Below the pieces are notes generated by a model. The model was given only the letters and a program-made list of their open reading frames with translations, was not told where the DNA came from and did no database searches. DNA of 64,000 nt from Gammaproteobacteria bacterium. Its GTDB lineage: Bacteria > Pseudomonadota > Gammaproteobacteria > Enterobacterales > Alteromonadaceae. Location of the stretch: positions 124,001 to 188,000 of the forward strand of contig JAAFAI010000002.1 in the NCBI GenBank assembly GCA_018222405.1, read 5' to 3'. Position 1 is the stretch's first letter. Each line of letters begins with the position of its first letter. Position numbers and translations under genes: made by a program. Of this stretch, positions 27,206 to 36,783 are shown in pieces.

Positions 27206-28149
27206 TGGCGTTTAAAACTTATGCCCCGCAAGCCTTCGGGCGTGTTGCTGTTATGTATGGCGGAGACTCGGCTGAGCGGGAAGTGTCTCTGCGCTCCGGC
27301 GAGGCTGTTTTAAAAGCGCTTAAAGGGGCGGGTGTAGAGGCCATTGCTTTCGATACCGCTGAGCGCCAACTGGTTGAATTAATAGATGAAAAAGTCGATC
27401 GTGTATTGATAATGTTACATGGTCGTGGCGGCGAAGATGGCAGCATGCAAGGGGCTTTACAGCAGCTCAAAATACCGTATACAGGTAGCTCGGTACTGGG
27501 TTCTGCCCTGGCGATGGACAAGATCCACAGTAAGCAAATCTGGCAATGCCTGAATATTCCCACGGCGAAATATGAAATTGCTGTAAAAAGTCGCTTTGAA
27601 GCTGGATCATGCGGCGCTATAATGAATAAATTAGGGGGAAAAGTCATGGTTAAACCGGCTCGGGAAGGTTCGAGCATCGGGATGGCCAAAGTGACTAGCG
27701 CTAAACAACTCGCGACTGCCATACTAGACGCCTTTAAATATGATAATACAGTCTTGTTGGAGCAGTATATTGAAGGACCTGAATATACCGTTGCCGTTGT
27801 GCAAGGTCAGGCTTTACCTTCGATCCGCATGTCAACCCCGCATATATTTTACGATTATTCGGCAAAGTATCAGGATAATACGACCGAATATTTTTGCCCG
27901 AGCGGTTTGTCTGATGAAGACGAACACTATCTGGCAACGCTGTGTGCATCTGCATTTGAAGCGCTATCGGCCACTGGCTGGGGGCGGGTAGATGTAATGC
28001 AGGACAAACAATCTGGTGAGTTTTATTTGCTTGAGGCCAATACAGTGCCTGGTATGACTGAGAAAAGTCTGGTACCCAAGGCCGCGGCTGCAGCCGGGAT
28101 TAGTTTTACTGACTTAGTTTTAGCTATCCTGGCAACCAGTATGGAGTAA
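27205..28149 (+). CDS. ddl: D-alanine--D-alanine ligase
   Basis: An ATP-grasp ligase of 314 residues that makes D-Ala-D-Ala for MurF, of the DdlB type found inside dcw clusters. Signs are AVMYGGDSAEREVSLRSG, LHGRGGEDGSMQG, the catalytic YTGSSVLGSALAMDK, VKPAREGSSIG, EQYIEGPEYTV and the metal-binding LLEANTVPGMTEKSL. Length is slightly above E. coli DdlB (306). Confidence 0.96.
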   Translation: MAFKTYAPQAFGRVAVMYGGDSAEREVSLRSGEAVLKALKGAGVEAIAFDTAERQLVELIDEKVDRVLIMLHGRGGEDGSMQGALQQLKIPYTGSSVLGSALAMDKIHSKQIWQCLNIPTAKYEIAVKSRFEAGSCGAIMNKLGGKVMVKPAREGSSIGMAKVTSAKQLATAILDAFKYDNTVLLEQYIEGPEYTVAVVQGQALPSIRMSTPHIFYDYSAKYQDNTTEYFCPSGLSDEDEHYLATLCASAFEALSATGWGRVDVMQDKQSGEFYLLEANTVPGMTEKSLVPKAAAAAGISFTDLVLAILATSME

Positions 28150-28156
28150 CCCGAGA

Positions 28157-28888
28157 ATGTCAGTAGAACAACGCCAGGCGCCCTGGGGCGGCATTGCTTT
28201 TTTAGCCGTGTTGGTGGTGTTGCTGATAAGCGGTGGCATTCATACCTATAACTGGATGCAGGACGAGCAACAGGCACCGGTGCAGGTCATTGACTTCTCC
28301 GGGCAGTTTGAACAACTGGACGTACTGAAACTGGAGCGGCTTATCCGTCAGTCACAGCCAGGCAGTTTTTTTGCGCTGGATGTGAACGACATTCACCGGC
28401 TGCTGGAAGAGCAGGCCTGGGTGTACCGGGCGTCGGTACGCAAGCAGTGGCCTAACCGGCTAAAGGTTTACCTGGTGGAGCAAACTCCGGTAGCCAGATG
28501 GAATGACGATTTAATGCTCAACCCTTATGGCGAAAGCTTTAACGCTGAGGGTAAAGATTTAGGCTTACCGCGCCTGTTTGGCCCGGGCGGCAGTGAGAAA
28601 ACGGCATTAGAAGGATATAACGCCATGCAGCGGTTACTGCGTAGCCGGCAACTGGATATTGAAGAGTTGTCGTTATCAGAGCGCTTTGCCTGGCAGGTAC
28701 AACTGGTAAATGGCATTGAGATAAACCTTGGTCGACAGGAGTTTATTGATCGTTTACAACGATTTGTGGATGTTTACCCGTTACTGAGTGAACAACCTAA
28801 GGGTGTCAGTTACGTGGATTTACGTTACGACACAGGGCTGGCCGTAGGCTGGCAAAATGAAACTGATACTAATCAGACTAAAAGTTAA
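28157..28888 (+). CDS. ftsQ: Cell division protein FtsQ
   Basis: FtsQ, 243 residues, bitopic divisome scaffold that recruits FtsL/FtsB. It has a short cytoplasmic tail, one membrane helix (about residues 12-30, IAFLAVLVVLLISGGIHTY), a POTRA domain (about 40-110, starting VQVIDFSGQFEQLDVLKLERLI) and a beta domain containing WPNRLKVYLVEQTPVARWND and SYVDLRYDTGLAVGW. It starts 7 bases after ddl. Confidence 0.95.
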   Translation: MSVEQRQAPWGGIAFLAVLVVLLISGGIHTYNWMQDEQQAPVQVIDFSGQFEQLDVLKLERLIRQSQPGSFFALDVNDIHRLLEEQAWVYRASVRKQWPNRLKVYLVEQTPVARWNDDLMLNPYGESFNAEGKDLGLPRLFGPGGSEKTALEGYNAMQRLLRSRQLDIEELSLSERFAWQVQLVNGIEINLGRQEFIDRLQRFVDVYPLLSEQPKGVSYVDLRYDTGLAVGWQNETDTNQTKS

Positions 28889-28905
28889 TAAGAGATAAGC
28901 GGCAT

Positions 28906-30135
28906 ATGTCTAAACCGGCAGAACGTAATTTGATTGTAGGACTGGATATCGGCACCAGCCGTGTAAAGGCCGTCCTCGGCGAGTTACTCGACGATGAGCA
29001 AATCAGTATCGTAGGTGTCGGTACCCATCCTGCCCGTGGTATGGATAAGGGTGGTGTGAACGATTTGAACCTGGTGGTGAAGTCTGTTCAAAGTGCAGTA
29101 AACGAAATGGAACTGATGGCTGATTGTCAGGTCTCTTCTGTGTTTATGTCGATTTCCGGACGGCACGTGAAATGCCAGAACGAAAGTGGCATGGTGCCGA
29201 TTAACAATCAGGAAGTGACTCAGGAAGACGTTGATAACGTGGTCCATGCGGCACGCTCGGTACCCATAGCGGCAGAGCGTCGGTTACTGCATGTATTGCC
29301 ACAGGAATTTACCATTGATGTGCAGGAGGGCATTAAAAACCCGATTGGCATGTCCGGGGTAAGAATGGAAGCCGAGGCCCATATCATTACCTGTGCGGAC
29401 GATATGGCGAAAAACCTGGTGAAGTGTATCGAGCGCTGCGAGTTGCAAGCCGATCAAATCATTTTTTCGGCGTTGGCATCCAGTTATGCAGTGCTGACAG
29501 ATGATGAGCGGGAACTTGGTGTCTGCGTAGTGGATATCGGTGCCGGCACAATGGATATTGTGATCTACACTGATGGTGCAATTCGCTATACCGCGGTGGT
29601 GCCGTTAGCCGGTAATCAGATCACCAGTGATATTGCAAAAATCTTCAGAACGCCAATTAGCAACGCTGAAGAAATAAAAGTTAACTATGCCTGCGCGCTA
29701 AAAGACATGGTTAGCATGGAAGAGAGTATTGAGGTACCAAGCGTTGGCGGTCGTCCGGCGCGGGTAATGTCTCGTCATACTCTTGCAGAGGTCATAGAAC
29801 CTCGGTATCAGGAATTGTTTGAACTGATACATAAAGAAATTAAAAACAGTGGTTTTGAAGAGCAGATCGCGGCGGGCCTGGTGTTAACCGGTGGTACCGC
29901 AAAGATGGAAGGGGCTGTTGAAATCGCTGAAGAAATTTTCCAAATGCCGGTGCGGGTGGGTAGTCCGCTGAATATGGTTGGCTTGTCGGAATATACTGAC
30001 GATGCCAGTTTCGCAACGGCAGTGGGGTTACTCCACTATGGAAAGATGCAAGCAGATAATAAAAAAACGAGCAAGCAACGCGTAGCGGATGGTTTATTCA
30101 AGCGCGTGCAAAGCTGGTTTAAAGGTGAATTTTAA
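28906..30135 (+). CDS. ftsA: Cell division protein FtsA
   Basis: An actin-like ATPase of 409 residues that tethers FtsZ to the membrane. The phosphate loop NLIVGLDIGTSRVKAVLGE, the second phosphate motif VVDIGAGTMDIVIY and the adenosine motif LTGGTAKMEG are in place. The FtsA-specific 1C domain (about residues 85-165) lies between them. The C-terminal amphipathic membrane-targeting helix is FKRVQSWFKGEF. A 99-base gap to ftsZ leaves room for an extra ftsZ promoter, but I see no convincing one. Confidence 0.97.
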   Translation: MSKPAERNLIVGLDIGTSRVKAVLGELLDDEQISIVGVGTHPARGMDKGGVNDLNLVVKSVQSAVNEMELMADCQVSSVFMSISGRHVKCQNESGMVPINNQEVTQEDVDNVVHAARSVPIAAERRLLHVLPQEFTIDVQEGIKNPIGMSGVRMEAEAHIITCADDMAKNLVKCIERCELQADQIIFSALASSYAVLTDDERELGVCVVDIGAGTMDIVIYTDGAIRYTAVVPLAGNQITSDIAKIFRTPISNAEEIKVNYACALKDMVSMEESIEVPSVGGRPARVMSRHTLAEVIEPRYQELFELIHKEIKNSGFEEQIAAGLVLTGGTAKMEGAVEIAEEIFQMPVRVGSPLNMVGLSEYTDDASFATAVGLLHYGKMQADNKKTSKQRVADGLFKRVQSWFKGEF

Positions 30136-30234
30136 ATTTTAGGGGGCGCTTAGGTTTGCCAGCGAGAGTCATGGAACGCTCAAGATGCAGGTGAACTCAA
30201 GTGTTATAAAGACGTACAGAACCGGAGAGTAAGT

Positions 30235-31392
30235 ATGTTTGAATTAATGGATAGCCACGGCGAAGAAGCCGTAATCAAAGTCATCGGTGTCGGTGGCGGC
30301 GGTGGCAATGCGGTTGAGCACATGGTGTCTCAGAGCATTGAAGGCGTAGAATTTATTGCAGTAAACACCGATGCACAGGTGTTACGTAGCTCTTCTGCAG
30401 ATGTCACTCTGCAGATTGGCTCAAATGTGACGAAAGGTCTGGGTGCAGGTGCTGATCCTAACAAGGGTCGTGAAGCCGCACAGGAAGATCGCGAAACTAT
30501 CCGCCAGGCGCTGGATGGTGCTGATATGGTATTTATCACCGCAGGTATGGGTGGTGGTACCGGCACCGGTGCTGCGCCGGAAGTGGCCAAGATTGCCCGT
30601 GAAATGGGCATCCTTACGGTTGCTGTGGTTACCAAGCCGTTTCCATTTGAAGGTAAAAAGCGCACTGATTTTGCTAACCAGGGTACTGATGAACTGGCTC
30701 GCAATGTTGACTCGCTGATCACCATTCCTAATGAGAAGCTGTTGAAAGTGATGGGCCCGGGTACGCCGTTGTTACAAGCGTTTAGTGCTGCTAATGACGT
30801 ATTACGTGGTGCGGTGCAGGGTATTGCCGAGCTGATTACTCGCCCTGGCTTGATCAACGTGGATTTCGCCGACGTTCGAACTGTAATGTCTGAAATGGGT
30901 AAAGCCATGATGGGCAGCGGTTCAGCTTCAGGCCCGGACCGTGCTGAAGAAGCTGCGGAAGCAGCGATTGCCAGCCCGCTTCTGGAAGATATCGATCTGT
31001 CTGGTGCGCGCGGTATTCTGGTGAATATCACCGCGGGTCCTGATTTCGCCATCGACGAGTTCGAAACGGTGGGTAATGCGGTCAAAGCGTTCGCCTCCGA
31101 AAACGCTACGGTAGTAGTGGGTACCGTTATCGACATGGAAATGACCGAAGAACTGCGGGTTACCGTAGTAGCAACCGGGATTGGTGCCGAGCGTAAGCCC
31201 GATATCTCGCTGGTGAGCTCTGAAGGTTCACGCCTGAGTGCTTCAGCCCGTGAGTTCCAGTCCAGCGGTGAATCCCGTGCGGTAGGTGGCACTGAAGGCA
31301 ATCAGGCGCTGAAAGCGGATGAAAATGCGCAGCCTGGCAATGACCTTGAATACCTGGATATTCCGGCTTTCCTGCGTAAGCAAGCGGACTAG
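30235..31392 (+). CDS. ftsZ: Cell division GTPase FtsZ
   Basis: FtsZ, 385 residues, the tubulin-like GTPase that forms the Z ring. The tubulin signature GGGTGTGAAP and the T7 loop NVDFADVRTVM are intact. A variable linker (about 320-368) is followed by the conserved tail DLEYLDIPAFLRKQAD, which binds FtsA and ZipA. A GGAGAG ribosome site precedes ATG 30235. Confidence 0.98.
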   Translation: MFELMDSHGEEAVIKVIGVGGGGGNAVEHMVSQSIEGVEFIAVNTDAQVLRSSSADVTLQIGSNVTKGLGAGADPNKGREAAQEDRETIRQALDGADMVFITAGMGGGTGTGAAPEVAKIAREMGILTVAVVTKPFPFEGKKRTDFANQGTDELARNVDSLITIPNEKLLKVMGPGTPLLQAFSAANDVLRGAVQGIAELITRPGLINVDFADVRTVMSEMGKAMMGSGSASGPDRAEEAAEAAIASPLLEDIDLSGARGILVNITAGPDFAIDEFETVGNAVKAFASENATVVVGTVIDMEMTEELRVTVVATGIGAERKPDISLVSSEGSRLSASAREFQSSGESRAVGGTEGNQALKADENAQPGNDLEYLDIPAFLRKQAD

Positions 31393-31461
31393 AACGGTAA
31401 ACAAAAATTTACAGGGTGCTTGGTCAAAAGGTTAAGGTTGTTCATAAAATGACCGATATTT

Positions 31462-31490
31462 TTGACAAGTAAGTGATGGCTAACTATAAT
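31462..31490 (+). promoter_or_regulatory. Consensus sigma70 promoter for lpxC
   Basis: TTGACA (31462-31467), 17-base spacer, TATAAT (31485-31490): both hexamers and the spacing match the ideal. The start site would fall near 31497, leaving a leader of about 30 bases before the lpxC ATG. It allows lipid A synthesis to be transcribed independently of ftsZ. Confidence 0.88.
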
Positions 31491-31525
31491 GTTCGGCCGC
31501 TTTAGGTTAGGTGTTTTTTAAAGCC

Positions 31526-32437
31526 ATGATTAGACAACGTACAATTAAACATGCAGTCCAGGAAACTGGCATAGGTTTGCACAAAGGGGACAAGGTCACG
31601 ATGACTCTCCGGCCTGCGCCTGCGAACACGGGAATCGTGTTTCGGCGTATTGACCTTGAACCGCATGTGGACATTCACTCCCGCGCCAACGCGGTAGGGA
31701 ATACCATGTTGTGTACCTGTCTGAATAATGAAGACGGTGTGAGTATTCATACCGTTGAGCACTTAGCTTCAGCATTAGCCGGACTGGGTATCGATAACAT
31801 CATTGTTGAGGTTAACAGCAATGAACTGCCGATTATGGATGGCAGTGCGAGTCCGTTTGTGTTCCTGCTGCAGTCGGCTGGTATTGAAGAATTAAACGCG
31901 CCTAAGCGCTTTATTCGGATCACTAAACCAGTTCGTGTGGAAGACGGCGATAAATGGGCAGAACTACGACCGTACGATGGCTTCCGGGTTGATTTCCAAA
32001 TTGACTTTGAACATCCGGTTATCAGCCAGACTCGCCAGCACATGGTAATGGACTTTGATTCCTGCTCTTATGTGAGCGAAGTGAGCCGTGCCCGTACCTT
32101 TGGTTTTATGCGCGATCTGGAATACATGAACGCTAACAATCTGGCCCTTGGTGGTAGTATGGAAAATGCTGTCGCGCTGGATGACTACCGGGTACTGAAC
32201 CCTGAAGGCCTGCGTTACGATGATGAGTTCCTGAAGCATAAGATTCTCGACGCCATCGGTGACCTGTATTTAGGTGGTCACAGCATCATTGGTGAGTTAG
32301 CGGCATATAAAACGGGTCATGGTCTTAACAATAAGTTGCTGAATGCGGTACTCGCTCAGCGTGATTGTTGGGAGTACATCACCTATGAGTCGCAGGACGA
32401 AGCGCCAATTCGCTATGCGCAACCCGCTCTGGCCTAA
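31526..32437 (+). CDS. lpxC: UDP-3-O-acyl-N-acetylglucosamine deacetylase
   Basis: LpxC, 303 residues, zinc hydrolase performing the committed step of lipid A synthesis. The start is placed at ATG 31526 ([19 protein letters not shown]), which matches E. coli LpxC; a GTG at 31511 would add five residues. Zinc and catalytic motifs are [30 protein letters not shown] and the C-terminal GHGLNNKLL histidine. The ribosome site is weak. A strong terminator follows. Confidence 0.97.
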   Translation: MIRQRTIKHAVQETGIGLHKGDKVTMTLRPAPANTGIVFRRIDLEPHVDIHSRANAVGNTMLCTCLNNEDGVSIHTVEHLASALAGLGIDNIIVEVNSNELPIMDGSASPFVFLLQSAGIEELNAPKRFIRITKPVRVEDGDKWAELRPYDGFRVDFQIDFEHPVISQTRQHMVMDFDSCSYVSEVSRARTFGFMRDLEYMNANNLALGGSMENAVALDDYRVLNPEGLRYDDEFLKHKILDAIGDLYLGGHSIIGELAAYKTGHGLNNKLLNAVLAQRDCWEYITYESQDEAPIRYAQPALA

Positions 32438-32449
32438 TACTTTATGCTC

Positions 32450-32477
32450 AAAAAGCCGCCCTAGTGGCGGCTTTTTT
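32450..32477 (+). terminator. Rho-independent terminator after lpxC
   Basis: AAAAAGCCGCC, loop CTAGT, GGCGGCTTTTTT. The stem is GC-rich with A/T flanks, so it can work in both directions. It marks the end of the dcw-lpxC block. Confidence 0.93.
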
Positions 32478-32581
32478 GTTGTTTAATAGGGGCGAATGTC
32501 GCTAGAATAGCGAACCATAAGAATGAAGCTGACTGGTAATGCACCGTTGGCTCAGATCAGAACGATAAATAAGACTTCAAA

Positions 32582-33472
32582 ATGAAACTAACAGTGACAT
32601 TTATTGGTAAACATAAACGCATCAGGCGCAGCATCAGCGTGCGCTCGATCGTGAGCCTTACCGTTTTATCGTCATTGTTTGTTCTTGTATCCAGCCGTTC
32701 TACCGACTCTTCTTTTGAAAATCTTGCCCGTGTAAAAGTTGCCCAGAATATTCTTGAAGCCGAACAGCAGCAGGTAGACTCCCTTGCTGCCGCGACCGAC
32801 GAACAGGTTAAGGCATTGGCGGCGCAACTGATGGCAATGCAAAATTCGCTGGATAAAATAGACGCGAAAACCCAGGTGTTGGCTAAAGCAATGGGTGTGG
32901 ATGAGCAGTCGGTAGGCGATTTCGGACTGGCATCAGCTACCATAAGTAGCCAACTGGAAGACGAAGAACAGCGATTATTATCGCCGATTAAAGAATTAAG
33001 CAGTCAGTTAAAGCATAAGCAGCAACAACTGGCCGCACTTGAAAGATTGGTTACCGGGCACCATATAGATGAACAGATTAGTTTGTCGGGACGCCCGATA
33101 GAGACAGGATGGTTATCATCCTACTATGGCATGCGCACGGATCCCTTTACCGGACAACCGGCCATGCACAACGGATTAGACTTTGCCGGTGAAGTGGGTG
33201 ACGATGTGGTCGCCACCGCGGCAGGCATAGTGACCTGGTCAGGCGATCGGTATGGTTACGGACATCTCGTGGAAATAGAACACGGCGATGGGTTAGTAAC
33301 GCGCTATGGTCACAATCAGACTCTGCTGGTTAATAAGGGTGATTTGGTTACGAAAGGCCAGGTTATCGCGCTGATGGGGAGTACCGGACGTTCTACCGGC
33401 GCTCATGTCCATTACGAAGTCATTAAAGCAGGTCAAAAAGTCGATCCACTCCCTTACGTTTATAAAAAGTAG
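32582..33472 (+). CDS. M23 family peptidoglycan endopeptidase with coiled coil
   Basis: A 296-residue LytM-type zinc peptidase. A membrane helix near residues 20-40 (SIVSLTVLSSLFVLVSS) anchors it. A coiled coil follows (about 50-160, Gln/Glu/Lys-rich), then the M23 domain from about 175. The metal site is made by HNGLDFAG and HVHYE, with a further TRYGHNQ histidine; all expected ligands are present, so it is probably active rather than an EnvC/NlpD-like activator. It occupies the position held by secM in E. coli (lpxC-secM-secA). Its C-terminus has no SecM arrest sequence. Confidence 0.9.
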   Translation: MKLTVTFIGKHKRIRRSISVRSIVSLTVLSSLFVLVSSRSTDSSFENLARVKVAQNILEAEQQQVDSLAAATDEQVKALAAQLMAMQNSLDKIDAKTQVLAKAMGVDEQSVGDFGLASATISSQLEDEEQRLLSPIKELSSQLKHKQQQLAALERLVTGHHIDEQISLSGRPIETGWLSSYYGMRTDPFTGQPAMHNGLDFAGEVGDDVVATAAGIVTWSGDRYGYGHLVEIEHGDGLVTRYGHNQTLLVNKGDLVTKGQVIALMGSTGRSTGAHVHYEVIKAGQKVDPLPYVYKK

Positions 33473-33514
33473 CGTAAGCCTCTATTACACGCCAATCAAT
33501 CTATTGTAACGCGA

Positions 33515-33542
33515 CAGATTAATCTGCCGGTCAGATTTTTTT
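33515..33542 (+). terminator. Weak terminator-like hairpin before secA, with alternative pairing
   Basis: AATCTG (33521-33526), loop CCGGT, CAGATT (33532-33537) followed by Ts makes a small terminator. An identical CAGATT at 33515-33520 directly abuts the left arm and can compete for it. The leader before secA may therefore switch between structures, or this may just end the M23 transcript. Confidence 0.4.
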
Positions 33543-33579
33543 GTTTTTGATAAATCACAGAAGTGGAAATACCAACACA

Positions 33580-36288
33580 ATGTTTGCAAGCATGCTCAGG
33601 AAAGTATTTGGCAGTCGTAACGATCGACTATTAAAAAAATTACAAAAGCACGTCAATGCCATTAATGCGCTGGAAGCAGAATACGAAGCCCTTGATGATG
33701 CTGCGCTAAAGCAGAAGACGGCAGAGTTTCAGCAACGCCTGAAAGACGGCGCGAGTCTCGATGATATTCTTATCGAAGCATTTGCAACTGTACGCGAGGC
33801 AAGTAAACGTGTGTATGGCATGCGCCACTTTGACGTACAAATGCTTGGTGGCCAGGTACTGCACTCCGGTAAAATTGCCGAGATGCGGACTGGTGAAGGT
33901 AAAACACTGACCTCTACCTTACCCACTTATTTAAATGCGCTCACCGGTCGTGGTGTTCACGTGATTACCGTGAACGATTACCTGGCCAAACGGGATGCAA
34001 ACTGGAGCCGCAGCTTATTCGAATATCTGGGCTTAACCGTGGGATGTAACGTGCCAGGACTAGCGCCGGAGCAGAAGCGCGAGGCTTATCAGGCAGATAT
34101 TACTTACGGTACCAACAACGAATTTGGCTTTGATTACCTGCGCGATAACATGGCGTTCAGTCCCCAGGATCGGGTGCAGCGAGAACTCTATTATGCGGTA
34201 ATCGATGAAGTGGACTCCATCCTGATTGATGAAGCCCGAACGCCGCTGATTATCTCTGGTGCCGCCGAAGACAGTTCAGAGCTGTACTTACGGATCAACC
34301 AGATTATTCCTGAACTGACCAGACAAGATAAAGAAGACGAAGAAGGTAAGCATGGCGATGGTGACTTCACCATTGATGAAAAAGCCAAGCAAATTCACCT
34401 GACAGAGCACGGTCAGATTCACGTTGAAGAAATCATGAAACGTGAAGGTCTGCTCAACGAAGAAGAATCGTTATTTGATGCCGGTAATATTTCATTACTG
34501 CACCATGTCAATGCGGCCTTGCGCGCCCATAAGCTATTTACCAAAGACGTCGACTACATCGTGAAAGACGATAACATCGTTATTGTTGATGAGCATACCG
34601 GCCGTACAATGGAAGGCAGACGCTGGTCAGAGGGCTTACACCAGGCGGTTGAAGCCAAAGAAGGCGTGAAGATTCAAAACGAAAACCAGACTCTGGCATC
34701 CATTACTTTCCAGAACTATTTCCGTTTATACGAAAAACTGTCGGGTATGACAGGTACTGCAGATACCGAAGCCTTCGAGTTTAATCATATCTACAGCCTC
34801 GAAACGGTGGTTATTCCTACCAACCGCGCCATGGTGCGTGATGATAAGGCAGATTTAATTTACCTGACGGCTCAGGAAAAATACGACGCCATCGTCGAAG
34901 ATATTCGCCGCTGCGTGAAGCGCGGTCAGCCTACGCTGGTAGGTACGGTGTCTATCGAAAACTCTGAGTTGCTGTCACGTATTCTGAAGAAAGAAAAGAT
35001 CCCCCATAAGGTACTGAATGCTAAGTTCCATGCTCAGGAAGCCGATATCGTTGCGCAGGCCGGTCGTCCCGGAGCGGTAACGATTGCTACCAACATGGCG
35101 GGCCGTGGTACTGATATTGTACTGGGTGGTAACTGGCAGGCAGAAGTCGATAAGCGGGAAAACCCCACTGAAGCGCAGATTCAAAAGATAAAGGAGCAGT
35201 GGGAAAAAGATCATGAAACCGTGCTGGCTGCCGGTGGCCTGCATATTATTGGTACCGAGCGCCATGAGTCACGTCGTATCGATAACCAGTTGCGCGGTCG
35301 TGCTGGTCGTCAGGGCGATCCGGGTTCATCACGTTTTTATCTGTCACTGGATGATGCCCTGATGCGTATTTTCGCCTCAGAAAAAATGGCCAGCATGATG
35401 AAGCGCCTGGGCATGGAGAAAGGCGAGGCTATCGAGCACCCGTGGGTAACTCGTGCGATTGAAAACGCTCAGCGCAAGGTAGAAGGACGCAACTTTGATA
35501 TTCGTAAGCAGTTGCTGGAATACGATGATGTTGCCAACGATCAGCGTAAGGTAATTTACGAGCAGCGTAATGAACTGCTTGATGAGTCGGACATCAGTGA
35601 AACTGTGCAGGCGATTCGTGAAGACGTTATCGGTGGAGTGGTAGATGAGTACATTCCACCACAATCACTGGAAGAAATGTGGGATGTGTCCGGACTGGAG
35701 CAGCGTCTTAAGGCAGACTTCGCGCTGGACGCGCCAATTCAGCAATGGCTCGATGCAGACGACAAATTGTATGAAGAAAAATTGCGTGAGAAGATTCTGG
35801 ATGAGTTAAACGCAGCTTACAAAGCCAAAGAAGAAATGGTGGGTGAGCAGGTGTTGCGTCAGTTTGAAAAGGCGGTGATGCTGCAGAATCTCGACAGCAA
35901 CTGGAAAGAACACCTGGCCGCCATGGACCATCTGCGTCAGGGTATCCACTTACGTGGTTATGCTCAGAAGAACCCTAAACAGGAATACAAACGTGAAGCC
36001 TTTGAGTTATTCGCGAATATGTTGGAAGGCCTCAAACTTGAGGTGATTACGATTTTGAGCCGGGTACAGGTTCGGGCTGAATCGGATGTTGAGAAAGTGG
36101 AAGAGCAGCGTCGTCAGGCCGACGATGTACCTAAGAACTTCCAGCACGCCGAAGCCGATGGCGAGCCATCTGAAGATGTAAGCGGCCCTCAGGCTGCCAT
36201 GCGTCAGGGGCCAAAAGTCGGCCGTAACGACCCATGCCCTTGTGGCTCAGGCAAAAAATACAAGCAGTGCCACGGTAAATTAAAATAA
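33580..36288 (+). CDS. secA: Preprotein translocase ATPase SecA
   Basis: SecA, 902 residues from ATG 33580, powers Sec-dependent export through SecYEG. This start gives [16 protein letters not shown], equal in length to the E. coli N-terminus; a frame from 33541 would add 13 residues. Motifs: Walker [23 protein letters not shown], Walker [18 protein letters not shown], the preprotein cross-linking domain, and [14 protein letters not shown] in the second nucleotide-binding fold. The C-terminal zinc motif is [14 protein letters not shown]. It is followed by a strong terminator. Confidence 0.97.
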   Translation: MFASMLRKVFGSRNDRLLKKLQKHVNAINALEAEYEALDDAALKQKTAEFQQRLKDGASLDDILIEAFATVREASKRVYGMRHFDVQMLGGQVLHSGKIAEMRTGEGKTLTSTLPTYLNALTGRGVHVITVNDYLAKRDANWSRSLFEYLGLTVGCNVPGLAPEQKREAYQADITYGTNNEFGFDYLRDNMAFSPQDRVQRELYYAVIDEVDSILIDEARTPLIISGAAEDSSELYLRINQIIPELTRQDKEDEEGKHGDGDFTIDEKAKQIHLTEHGQIHVEEIMKREGLLNEEESLFDAGNISLLHHVNAALRAHKLFTKDVDYIVKDDNIVIVDEHTGRTMEGRRWSEGLHQAVEAKEGVKIQNENQTLASITFQNYFRLYEKLSGMTGTADTEAFEFNHIYSLETVVIPTNRAMVRDDKADLIYLTAQEKYDAIVEDIRRCVKRGQPTLVGTVSIENSELLSRILKKEKIPHKVLNAKFHAQEADIVAQAGRPGAVTIATNMAGRGTDIVLGGNWQAEVDKRENPTEAQIQKIKEQWEKDHETVLAAGGLHIIGTERHESRRIDNQLRGRAGRQGDPGSSRFYLSLDDALMRIFASEKMASMMKRLGMEKGEAIEHPWVTRAIENAQRKVEGRNFDIRKQLLEYDDVANDQRKVIYEQRNELLDESDISETVQAIREDVIGGVVDEYIPPQSLEEMWDVSGLEQRLKADFALDAPIQQWLDADDKLYEEKLREKILDELNAAYKAKEEMVGEQVLRQFEKAVMLQNLDSNWKEHLAAMDHLRQGIHLRGYAQKNPKQEYKREAFELFANMLEGLKLEVITILSRVQVRAESDVEKVEEQRRQADDVPKNFQHAEADGEPSEDVSGPQAAMRQGPKVGRNDPCPCGSGKKYKQCHGKLK

Positions 36289-36307
36289 GCCGAGAGCGCT
36301 GAACAAC

Positions 36308-36351
36308 AAAAAGGCTGGTTATCTGTGTTGTGCAGGTTACCGGCTTTTTTT
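36308..36351 (+). terminator. Rho-independent terminator after secA
   Basis: A long hairpin starts AAAAAGGCTGGTTATCTG and closes with CAGGTTACCGGCTTTTTTT, with one bulge and a few wobble pairs. mutT starts only 25 bases after it, so mutT needs read-through or its own promoter. Confidence 0.8.
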
Positions 36352-36375
36352 ATGCGGATAGAGAACAGGAAACGA

Positions 36376-36783
36376 ATGATGAAATACATTGATGTGGCGG
36401 TAGGGGTCATTCTACGCGATAACCAAACCTACGTTTGCTTGCGCGCCAGTGATAAGCATCAGGGCGGTAAGTGGGAATTTCCCGGTGGCAAAGTGGAAGA
36501 GGGCGAGGCGCCTGAAGCTGCGCTGGGCAGAGAGTTACAGGAAGAAGTGGCTATTGCTACCACCTTTTGTGAGCCGCTGTTAATGATCGAGCATGATTAC
36601 GGTGATAAATGCGTGCGTTTGCATGTGTACACAGTAACAGGCTTTAACGGTGAACCCACAGGTGCTGAGGGCCAACCAGGAAAATGGCTGGCACTGGATA
36701 ATCTGAATTACGATGACTTCCCGGCAGCTAACCGGGAAATCATTGATGCTCTGATGGCACATCAGGCGAAGACTGCAGATTAA
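36376..36783 (+). CDS. mutT: 8-oxo-dGTP diphosphatase MutT
   Basis: A Nudix hydrolase of about 135 residues that removes 8-oxo-dGTP from the nucleotide pool and so prevents A-to-C transversions. The Nudix box is [22 protein letters not shown] (fits GX5EX7REUXEEXGU apart from the last position). Tandem ATGs at 36376 and 36379 follow AGGA; the second is better spaced (8 bases), and the longer frame from 36325 begins inside the terminator. The location after secA is the same as in E. coli. The stop overlaps the chemoreceptor gene on the other strand by 4 bases. Confidence 0.93.
   Translation: MMKYIDVAVGVILRDNQTYVCLRASDKHQGGKWEFPGGKVEEGEAPEAALGRELQEEVAIATTFCEPLLMIEHDYGDKCVRLHVYTVTGFNGEPTGAEGQPGKWLALDNLNYDDFPAANREIIDALMAHQAKTAD

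Noticed and set aside
30330-31301. 323-residue frame antisense to ftsZ
   Set aside because: Long only because of ftsZ codon bias; Ser/Ala/Pro-rich with no recognisable fold, entirely within ftsZ.
32582-33472. Possible SecM-like arrest peptide upstream of secA
   Set aside because: The C-terminus (YEVIKAGQKVDPLPYVYKK) has no FxxxxWIxxxxGIRAGP-type motif and the domain is an intact M23 peptidase.
36780-36783. 4-base overlap of mutT and chemoreceptor stops as a frameshift sign
   Set aside because: Both proteins have normal ends; convergent overlaps of this size also occur at 60522-60525 and are ordinary here.
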